A DNA stretch of 12,245 nucleotides from Anaerolineales bacterium (lineage in GTDB: Bacteria > Chloroflexota > Anaerolineae > Anaerolineales > Villigracilaceae). The DNA lies in assembly GCA_020847355.1 (NCBI GenBank), contig JADLCG010000136.1, forward strand, positions 1-12,245, read 5' to 3'. Each line of letters opens with the position of its first letter. Positions within the stretch are counted from its first letter, which is position 1. This document shows, in pieces, positions 6,706-12,245 of the stretch. The position numbers and the translations under genes are program-made. The notes beneath the pieces were generated by a model that saw only the letters and a list, made by a program, of their open reading frames with translations, was not told where the DNA came from and made no database searches.

Positions 6706-7842
6706 ATGCTTGGTGACTTTCCTCCCCCGCAGTGGGTTAATACTGAAAATTTATTGCAAGAAATGGCGGCAGACCTCGCTTCCCAGCCGCGCGTGGCAGT
6801 GGATACTGAATCAAACAGCCTACATGCGTTTCGTGAACGTGTTTGTTTGTTGCAGTTCTCTACGCCAGCGACGGATTATCTAGTGGATCCGCTCAGATTT
6901 ACCGAGCTAGAAGCGCTCGCGCCTATTTTTGCAAACCCTAAAATCGAAAAGATTTTTCACGCCGCAGAATACGATCTAATTTGTCTGAAGCGTGATTTTG
7001 ATTTTAAGTTCGTCAATCTCTTTGATACGATGCAAGCCGCGCGCGTGCTCGGTTATCCAGCCGTAGGTTTGGATCGTTTACTGTGCGATAAATTCGGCAT
7101 TCTGACAGATAAACGCCATCAGAAAGCCGATTGGGCAATGCGCCCATTAACTGAAGACCAAATCCATTACGCGTGTTTGGATACGCACTATCTCTTTGAC
7201 TTGCGCGACACGCTGGAAAAAGAATTGATCGAGAAAGAAAGGTTGCATTTTGCGCGCGAAGATTTTGTGCGGGCTTGCACAGTTGACGAAGCGCGACGCA
7301 CCGGCAACGGCGCGGCTTGGGAGCGCTTTTCCGGGCGCAAAGACCTCACTCAACGTCAACTGACTATTATTTCAGCGCTCTGCAAATGGCGCGATGGCGA
7401 AGCGGAACGCTTGGATCGCCCGCCGTATAAAGTGGTGATGGACGAAGTTTTCATTAAGCTATCGAAAGACCCGCCTGAGCATAAAGTGGATTTATCCGGC
7501 GCGGGATTGAGCGAGAAGCAAATCCGCTTGTGGGGGGATGGGCTTTTAAGCGCGATTAAGCGCGGGCTTGAGATGACGCTCGTGAAACCGAAACCTGCCG
7601 AACGTAAGTCGGATGCGGTTTTGCGGCGGATGGAAAAATTGAAGACATGGCGAAAAAATCTGGGCTTGGAATTGAAAGTCGAGTCCGATATCATCTTGCC
7701 GAAGATCTATTTGGCGGCGCTTTCTGAAAACCCGCCGAAGAGTTTAGCCGAGTTGAACGTCCTCATGCAAGACAGCCCGGCGCGCTTTGAAAAATTTGGA
7801 GCGCAAATTCTAAAAACATTAGGAGTGAAACATGCGAATTAA
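6706..7842 (+). CDS. rnd: Ribonuclease D (DEDDy 3'-5' exoribonuclease with two HRDC domains)
   Basis: Cytoplasmic 3'-5' exonuclease that trims stable RNA ends, notably tRNA precursors. The 378 residues are close to E. coli RNase D in length. The exonuclease domain (about 10-190) holds the DEDDy set: VDTES (Asp33, Glu35), HAAEYD (Asp90) and YACLDTHYL (Tyr155, Asp159). A first HRDC domain follows at about 210-290 (RKDLTQRQLTIISALCKWRD), and a second weaker one at about 305-375. The start has no SD but lies 8 nt behind a TATAAT, suggesting leaderless translation. The 3' end overlaps the next nuclease gene by 11 nt, and a tRNA gene follows that, so this is a small RNA-processing group. No key residue is missing. 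Confidence 0.93.
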   Translation: MLGDFPPPQWVNTENLLQEMAADLASQPRVAVDTESNSLHAFRERVCLLQFSTPATDYLVDPLRFTELEALAPIFANPKIEKIFHAAEYDLICLKRDFDFKFVNLFDTMQAARVLGYPAVGLDRLLCDKFGILTDKRHQKADWAMRPLTEDQIHYACLDTHYLFDLRDTLEKELIEKERLHFAREDFVRACTVDEARRTGNGAAWERFSGRKDLTQRQLTIISALCKWRDGEAERLDRPPYKVVMDEVFIKLSKDPPEHKVDLSGAGLSEKQIRLWGDGLLSAIKRGLEMTLVKPKPAERKSDAVLRRMEKLKTWRKNLGLELKVESDIILPKIYLAALSENPPKSLAELNVLMQDSPARFEKFGAQILKTLGVKHAN

Positions 7843-9226
7843 TTTTCATGGAGCCGCGCAAACAGTGACCGGCAGTCAACATTTGCTGGAGATCAATGGG
7901 AAAAAATTATTGCTGGATTGCGGCTTGTATCAGGGCAAGCGCGCTGAAGGTTATGATCGCAATTTGCATTTTCACTACGACCCGCATGAAGTGAGCGCCG
8001 TGCTTCTTTCGCACGCGCATATTGACCATTCGGGCAATTTGCCAAACCTGGTGAAGCAAGGCTTTGAGGGAAATATTTACGCTACCAAAGCCACCGTAGA
8101 TTTGGCGAGTTTGATGATCGCCGATTCGGCGCATATTCAAGAATCTGACGCGGAATACGTGAACGAAAGGCGCAAGCGTCACGGCGAACCGCCGATCAAG
8201 CCGTTATATACCAAGGCAGACGCTGAAAACGCGGCGAGTATGTTTGTCGGTAAAAATCTTGACGAAGCCTTTGAGCCGATTGACGGCGTGACGGTCAGAT
8301 TTTTTGAAGCCGGACATATTTTAGGCGCGGCGGGGATGGCGCTTGAAATTGAAGAAAAAGGAAAGAAGATTCGGCTGGTCTTTTCCGGCGATATTGGCAG
8401 AAATCATATTCCTCTATTGCGCGATCCGGTTTTGCCTGAACGCGCCGATTACATGATCATGGAATCGACCTATGGAGATAAACTGCATGATAACCCTGAA
8501 AAAGCCTATATTGAATTTCGAGACGTGGTTAAACGGACTCTGCAACGCGGCGGCAAAGTGATCGTTCCGGCGTTTGCGGTGGGGCGCACGCAGGAATTGG
8601 TTTATAACTTGAATCAAATGATCTCGGACGGCGAAATCAAAAGCGTTCCAGTTTTTGTGGATAGCCCGTTAGCGGTGAATGCGACTAAAGTTTTCAAACG
8701 TCATCCCGAATGCTTTGACGCGGAAACTCGGCAATTTGTGATGGAGGCGCGCCACCCGGCTTTGGATTTCAAGGATTTGACTTACATCCAATCAGTTGAC
8801 GAATCAAAAGCTTTGAACGACCGTACCGACCCGATGGTGATTATCTCAGCTTCGGGCATGGTCGAAAACGGACGCATTCTGCATCATATTAAAAATAATA
8901 TTGAAAATCCGAAGAACACCATTTGCATTGTTTCTTGGCAAGCGCCAGATACGCTAGGTCGGCGCCTCGCTGATCGTGAACCCGAAGTGCGGATTTATGG
9001 CGAACTGTATCGGCGCAAATGTGACGTGGCGACGATTGGCGGCTTATCTGGTCATGCTGGTCAGGATATGCTGATGAAATACGCTTTAAATGTGAAAGAT
9101 ACAGTCAAACAAATTTTTCTCGTCCACGGCGAAGAAAAACAAGCCACAACTTTGAAGGAGAAGTTAAAAGAGAATCGCTTGAGCCGCGTGCATTACCCAG
9201 CCTTGCACGAGAGCGTGGAGTTATAA
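7832..9226 (+). CDS. Beta-CASP metallo-beta-lactamase ribonuclease (CPSF-like RNA nuclease)
   Basis: A zinc-dependent RNA nuclease of 464 residues. MBL motifs: HAHIDHSG (His61, His63, Asp65, His66), AGHILGAAGM (His162) and FSGDIG (Asp187). Beta-CASP motifs: MESTYGD (motif A, Glu211), SASGMVENGRILHH (motif B, His351/352) and GLSGHAGQDML (motif C, His408). A C-terminal RMMBL-type segment contains FLVHGEE near 429-435. This is the layout of CPSF73/Int11-like bacterial proteins, not RNase J, which is longer with an extra C-terminal domain. No KH domain precedes it, unlike archaeal CPSF homologues. AGGAG sits 6 nt before the ATG, inside the end of rnd, and the two frames overlap by 11 nt, so they are co-translated. 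It may act as endo- and/or exonuclease; the substrate is unknown. Confidence 0.9.
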   Translation: MRINFHGAAQTVTGSQHLLEINGKKLLLDCGLYQGKRAEGYDRNLHFHYDPHEVSAVLLSHAHIDHSGNLPNLVKQGFEGNIYATKATVDLASLMIADSAHIQESDAEYVNERRKRHGEPPIKPLYTKADAENAASMFVGKNLDEAFEPIDGVTVRFFEAGHILGAAGMALEIEEKGKKIRLVFSGDIGRNHIPLLRDPVLPERADYMIMESTYGDKLHDNPEKAYIEFRDVVKRTLQRGGKVIVPAFAVGRTQELVYNLNQMISDGEIKSVPVFVDSPLAVNATKVFKRHPECFDAETRQFVMEARHPALDFKDLTYIQSVDESKALNDRTDPMVIISASGMVENGRILHHIKNNIENPKNTICIVSWQAPDTLGRRLADREPEVRIYGELYRRKCDVATIGGLSGHAGQDMLMKYALNVKDTVKQIFLVHGEEKQATTLKEKLKENRLSRVHYPALHESVEL

Positions 9227-9243
9227 ACCTAAACATTTTGGGT

Positions 9244-9249
9244 TATAAT
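9244..9249 (+). promoter_or_regulatory. Candidate -10 box (TATAAT) of the tRNA-Ser gene
   Basis: A perfect TATAAT lies 18 nt after the nuclease stop and 51 nt before the tRNA 5' end, a normal distance for a tRNA promoter with a leader removed by RNase P. A second AT-rich box, TATATT, lies just before the tRNA but is too close to serve it. Confidence 0.5.
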
Positions 9250-9300
9250 CTCGCCCGTTTCACCTGAGACCATCAACCCGGGCTTTGAAACTTTATATTT

Positions 9301-9387
9301 GGAGAGGTGCCAGAGTGGTTGAATGGGACAGTCTCGAAAACTGTTGTAGGCTCCGGTCTACCGAGGGTTCGAATCCCTCCCTCTCCG
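9301..9387 (+). tRNA. tRNA-Ser (anticodon CGA)
   Basis: An 87-nt class II tRNA. The acceptor stem is GGAGAGG (9301-9307) with CCTCTCC (9380-9386) and discriminator G9387. The anticodon stem is ACAGT/ACTGT (9328-9332, 9340-9344) around the loop CTCGAAA; the anticodon CGA at 9335-9337 reads UCG. A long variable arm (about 9345-9362, GTAG/CTAC stem) identifies serine. The T arm is GAGGG-TTCGAAT-CCCTC (9363-9379). The CCA end is not encoded (CTG follows) and must be added by a CCA-adding enzyme. This is a minor serine isoacceptor, so other serine tRNAs are expected elsewhere. Two RNA nuclease genes lie just upstream. Confidence 0.97.
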
Positions 9388-9392
9388 CTGAA

Positions 9393-9429
9393 GCAAACTT
9401 CGGAAATCGCAAAGATTTCCGAAGTTTGC
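9393..9429. repeat. Perfect 16-bp hairpin just after the tRNA
   Basis: GCAAACTTCGGAAATC (9393-9408) pairs perfectly with 9414-9429 around a 5-nt loop (GCAAA). It begins 6 nt after the tRNA discriminator base. No T-tract follows on either strand, so it is not a standard intrinsic terminator. It may halt 3' exonucleases, act as a U-less terminator, or shape processing of the tRNA trailer. Confidence 0.6.
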
Positions 9430-9438
9430 GCTTAATGG

Positions 9439-9444
9439 TAAGAT
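9439..9444 (+). promoter_or_regulatory. Weak candidate -10 box (TAAGAT) before the glutaminase gene
   Basis: TAAGAT matches TATAAT at four of six positions and ends 7 nt before the ATG at 9452, almost the same spacing as the TATAAT in front of rnd. No SD precedes the ATG. It would imply a leaderless mRNA. A weak match, offered because of the spacing. Confidence 0.3.
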
Positions 9445-9451
9445 TCTGACA

Positions 9452-10300
9452 ATGAAAATCAATCTGGCGCTGGCTCAAACCAATACAAAACTCGGAGATG
9501 TGGAAGCGAACCTCGCTAAGCATCTTGATTACATCCAACAAGCGAAAAATGAAAAAGCGGATTTGCTCATCTTCCCGGAACTTTCGCTCACCGGATATGG
9601 ATTGCAGGATTTGGTCGCTTCGGTAGCGCACAAACCGACGGAAGACGATCCCGTCTTCAAGCATTTGCTGAACGCCTCAAAAGATTTGGATTTGGTCGTT
9701 GGCTTTGTGGATGAAGATTCCCGTCATCGTTTTTTCATCGCCTCGGCATATCTTTCCGGCGGAAAAACGCTTCACGTTCATCATAAAGTTTATTTGCCAA
9801 CTTACGGCTTGTTTGACGAAGGACGCTTCTTCGCTTGGGGCGATAAAGTCCGCGCCTTTGATACGCGCTTTGGGCGGATGGGTATGTTAATCTGCGAGGA
9901 TTTTTGGCACGCTTCGCCGCCTTACTTGCTCTGGCTGGATGGCGCCGACCTGATGCTTTTTTCTTCCGCTTCGCCTGGGCGCGGATTGAATGATAAAGAA
10001 AAACTCGAATCGGCGCGCTGGGTGGAACGAGTCACAAAGGCATATGCCAGCATGTTCACCTCTTTTGTGATTCATACGAATCGCGTCGGCTATGAGGATG
10101 GCTTGCATTTTTGGGGCGGCGCCACGGCTTTCGATCCGAACGGCGAAGAACTCGCTCACGGACCATACAATGAAGAAGCCATTACCTACTCGCAACTGGA
10201 TTTGAACCAACTGCGCCGCACAAGAGCCAGATTGCCGTTATTACGCGACGAAAGAACCAATTTGACCGCGTCTGAACTGCAAAGAATATTACAAAAATGA
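9452..10300 (+). CDS. CN-hydrolase (nitrilase superfamily), probable glutaminase subunit of split NAD synthetase
   Basis: A cytoplasmic amidase of 282 residues with the nitrilase triad: FPELSLTGYGLQD (Glu43), HHKVYLPTYGLFDEGRFF (Lys112) and MLICEDFWH (Cys148). The wording of these motifs, mainly the KVYLPTYGLFDEGRFF stretch and CED-F-W, is that of the glutaminase domain of glutamine-dependent NAD synthetases rather than of omega-amidases or nitrilases. Those enzymes usually carry it fused to the synthetase domain; here it is a separate gene whose TGA overlaps the ATG of nadE by 4 nt. The inferred job is to release ammonia from glutamine and pass it to NadE. No SD is seen before the ATG; a weak -10 box lies 7 nt upstream. 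A general amidase of another substrate is the alternative, less likely given the partner. Confidence 0.88.
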   Translation: MKINLALAQTNTKLGDVEANLAKHLDYIQQAKNEKADLLIFPELSLTGYGLQDLVASVAHKPTEDDPVFKHLLNASKDLDLVVGFVDEDSRHRFFIASAYLSGGKTLHVHHKVYLPTYGLFDEGRFFAWGDKVRAFDTRFGRMGMLICEDFWHASPPYLLWLDGADLMLFSSASPGRGLNDKEKLESARWVERVTKAYASMFTSFVIHTNRVGYEDGLHFWGGATAFDPNGEELAHGPYNEEAITYSQLDLNQLRRTRARLPLLRDERTNLTASELQRILQK

Positions 10301-11124
10301 CCGCCATCAACTTGACTATCAACCCGGAACTTGCGCGTGAAATTTTAGTCGGCTTTATCAAATCCGAAGTGACTCGCGTGGGTTTTTCAAAAGCCGTGAT
10401 CGGGCTCTCCGGCGGCTTGGATTCCGCGCTCTCTTGCGCTTTAGCGGTAGAAGCCTTAGGCAAAGAAAATGTTTTAGCCGTGCGGATGCCGTATCGCGCT
10501 TCCAATAAAAATTCGCTGGAACATGCCCAATTGCTCATTGATCAACTTGGCGTTCCATCCAAAACGATTGAAATTACGGAAATGGTCGAACCGCTCTTCA
10601 AACTGGATGCGGAAATTTCCAATTTGCGTAAAGGCAATATTATGGCGCGCGAACGCATGATCGTTTTATACGATCAAAGCGAAGCCTTCAAAGGCTTGGT
10701 GATCGGCACAAGCAACAAGACTGAAATTTTATTAGGTTATAGCACCATGTACGGCGATTCCGCCAGCGCCCTGAATCCGCTTGGCGATTTATATAAAACC
10801 CAAATCCGCCAGCTATCCCGCGCAATGAATATCCCAACCCCAATTTTGGAGAAAGCGCCTTCCGCCGATTTGTGGGCGGATCAAACGGATGAAAAAGAAC
10901 TCGGCTTCACCTACGCAGAAGTGGATCAACTTTTATATTTGCTGGTTGATCAAAGATACAGTCCGCAGGAAGCCAGCGAAGCGGGCTTTGACGAAAAATT
11001 TGTTCACGCTGTGATGAAGCGCATCCAACGCTTTCAATACAAAAGAATGCAACCGCCGATTGCAAAAATCAGCAACCGCACAATTGGCTATGACTTTTTA
11101 TATCTGCGCGACTGGGGAACCTAA
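10297..11124 (+). CDS. nadE: NAD(+) synthetase, stand-alone synthetase subunit
   Basis: Final step of NAD synthesis: ATP-dependent amidation of nicotinic acid adenine dinucleotide, through an adenylated intermediate. The 275 residues equal the usual size of the ammonia-type enzyme. Motifs: the PP-loop GLSGGLDSAL (36-45), the GTSNKTE segment with Glu143 (137-143), MYGDSASALNPLGDLYKTQ (151-169), PSADLW (188-193) with QTDEKELG (196-203), and the C-terminal KRMQPPIAKI (249-258). The ATG overlaps the stop of the upstream glutaminase-like gene (ATGA), with no SD of its own, so translation is likely coupled. The sequence alone cannot show whether it uses free ammonia, glutamine via the partner, or both. 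The stop TAA at 11122-11124 is followed by no convincing terminator. Confidence 0.94.
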   Translation: MTAINLTINPELAREILVGFIKSEVTRVGFSKAVIGLSGGLDSALSCALAVEALGKENVLAVRMPYRASNKNSLEHAQLLIDQLGVPSKTIEITEMVEPLFKLDAEISNLRKGNIMARERMIVLYDQSEAFKGLVIGTSNKTEILLGYSTMYGDSASALNPLGDLYKTQIRQLSRAMNIPTPILEKAPSADLWADQTDEKELGFTYAEVDQLLYLLVDQRYSPQEASEAGFDEKFVHAVMKRIQRFQYKRMQPPIAKISNRTIGYDFLYLRDWGT

Positions 11125-11196
11125 CGCGCCTGCCCGGAGCGGCAAATTGTTTCTGAAATAGAATCAAATCTCTCTTAAGAAAGAATCGTTTTTTGT

Positions 11197-12245
11197 ATGC
11201 TTCAAATACCGCCGTCTTTACGTCATAAAAAATTTTTCTATCTTTGGCTGGGTCAACTCATCTCAGTCACCGGCACGCAAATGCAAATTTGGGCTTTGCT
11301 CTGGCACGTGAGCCGCTTGGATAAAAATCCAATTGCGCTGGGCGGCATTGGATTGGCGCGTATTGCGCCGGTGATTATTTTTTCGTTGATCGGCGGCGCG
11401 CTGGCAGATTCGATGGATCGGCGCAAGGTGATGTTTGTGACTCAGAGCGTTGCGGCGCTCCTCGCGCTGACCTTAGGCTTGCTCACTCAATTTGGGCAGA
11501 TTACTATCTGGTACATTTACTTGATTACCGCCCTGCAGGCAATTGCGATTGCGTTTGACGGGCCCTCACGACAGGCGCTGATCCCGAACCTTGTGCCCAA
11601 AGAAGATTTACCGAATGCGTTTAGCATGACCTTTACTTCGTTTCAAGTGGGCTCGGTGTTGGGTCCCGCGTTGAGCGGTTTGGTGATTGCTTTGGCGGGG
11701 CAGGCGGCGATTTATTATTTCAATGCGTTTTCATTTGTAGCGGTGTTGATCGCTTTGATCATGATCGGCGCTGTGCCGCAAGCCTTTGCGGAAAAAAGCG
11801 CCGGAGTCAGTTTAAGCTCGATCCGCGAGGGGATTCAATTTATTCTCAGCCGACCGATTATTTTATCTACCATGCTGTTGGATTTTGTCGCCACTTTCTT
11901 CGCTTCGGCAAATACGCTGATGCCGTTGATCGCTTCAGATGTTTTGAAAACGGACGTGGTGCATTATGGCTATCTTTCCGCCGCTTCGGCGGTGGGCGCG
12001 GTGATTGTGGCGCTGGTCTTTTCGCAAATTAGAACCATACATAAACAAGGCGTTTTGTTTTTAGGCGCGGTAATTATTTTTGGAATAGCAACGGTTATTT
12101 TTGGAATTACTAAATCTTTTGTGGTGGCTTGGTCGGCAATTGCCGTAACCGGCGCGGCAGACGGCGTGAGTACGATCATCCGTAATACGCTTCGGCAGTT
12201 GCAAACGCCCGATCACATTCGCGGACGGATGACCAGCATCAATCA
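11197..12245 (+). CDS. MFS family transporter (3' end beyond window)
   Basis: A polytopic membrane protein of the major facilitator superfamily. The open frame runs from ATG 11197 to the right edge without a stop (349 complete codons), so the last helices are missing; such proteins are usually about 400-430 residues. The N-terminal helix has FFYLWLGQLISVTGTQMQ. The motif-A-like loop between helices 2 and 3 is GGALADSMDRRKVMF. DGPSRQALIPNLVPKEDLPNA followed by GPALSGLVIA is typical of the EntS/enterobactin-exporter-like MFS group. The substrate is unknown; drug or siderophore export is a family-level guess. No SD precedes the ATG and an in-frame TAA lies 21 nt upstream, so the start is well bounded although its translation signal is not visible. 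It lies 72 nt after nadE and may have its own promoter (TAGAAT at 11159 is weak). Confidence 0.88.
   Translation, partial: MLQIPPSLRHKKFFYLWLGQLISVTGTQMQIWALLWHVSRLDKNPIALGGIGLARIAPVIIFSLIGGALADSMDRRKVMFVTQSVAALLALTLGLLTQFGQITIWYIYLITALQAIAIAFDGPSRQALIPNLVPKEDLPNAFSMTFTSFQVGSVLGPALSGLVIALAGQAAIYYFNAFSFVAVLIALIMIGAVPQAFAEKSAGVSLSSIREGIQFILSRPIILSTMLLDFVATFFASANTLMPLIASDVLKTDVVHYGYLSAASAVGAVIVALVFSQIRTIHKQGVLFLGAVIIFGIATVIFGITKSFVVAWSAIAVTGAADGVSTIIRNTLRQLQTPDHIRGRMTSIN

Noticed and set aside
9285..9300. TATATT just before the tRNA as its promoter
   Set aside because: It would place the transcription start inside the tRNA. The TATAAT at 9244-9249 fits better.
10182..10538. Minus-strand open frame across the glutaminase/nadE junction
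   Set aside because: Antisense to two well-supported genes that overlap by ATGA; no motif and no start signal.
11125..11196. Possible intrinsic terminator of nadE ending in six T (11189-11194)
   Set aside because: The only inverted sequence before the T-run is the 8-bp palindrome TCTTAAGA, which has no loop, and TGCC/GGCA is too short and too far away. Not called.
1..12245. A new defence, toxin-antitoxin or mobile-element system
   Set aside because: All coding space is taken by recognisable housekeeping, envelope, RNA-processing or transport families. I saw no transposase, integrase, array or terminal repeats, so a new multi-gene system is not supported.

Overview
This window reads like ordinary chromosome from a free-living bacterium of roughly even base composition. 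My best guess is Chloroflexota, class Anaerolineae. The guess rests on the first gene, a secreted protein with two copies of a module containing VQYF-(Q/E)-RARFE, which I associate with that class, and on the mix of Shine-Dalgarno (SD) starts with starts lying directly behind a TATAAT box. It is a judgement from pattern, not a database result.

Layout. (1) 1-3503, minus strand: a partial secreted repeat protein (881 to beyond the left edge), then a two-gene nucleotide-sugar operon, wecC (3503-2193) and wecB (2184-1078), closed by a terminator at 956-1013. (2) 3504-3630: a divergent promoter region with a TATAAT box facing each way and a palindrome between them. (3) 3631-5171, plus strand: an NfeD protein and its slipin partner, closed by an 18-bp-stem terminator. 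(4) 5229-6682: a RimI-like acetyltransferase, whose ATG is the first base after that hairpin, and an overlapping acyltransferase-3 membrane protein. (5) 6706-9226: RNase D, overlapping by 11 nt a beta-CASP metallo-beta-lactamase nuclease. (6) 9301-9387: tRNA-Ser(CGA), then a 16-bp hairpin. (7) 9452-11124: a CN-hydrolase/glutaminase and an ammonia-type NAD synthetase overlapping by ATGA, which together look like a split glutamine-dependent NAD synthetase. (8) 11197 to the right edge: a partial MFS transporter.

How the genes work together. WecB and WecC would convert UDP-GlcNAc to UDP-ManNAc and then UDP-ManNAcA for a surface polysaccharide. NfeD and slipin form a known membrane-microdomain pair. 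RNase D and the beta-CASP enzyme are both RNA-processing nucleases, and the adjacent tRNA lacks an encoded CCA. The glutaminase probably feeds ammonia to NadE for the last step of NAD synthesis.

No gap between genes exceeds 300 bases. I found no insertion sequence, CRISPR array, phage gene or defence system. The points most worth following are the hairpin abutting the acetyltransferase start codon, several candidate leaderless starts, and the split NAD synthetase. I do not see a clearly new multi-gene system.
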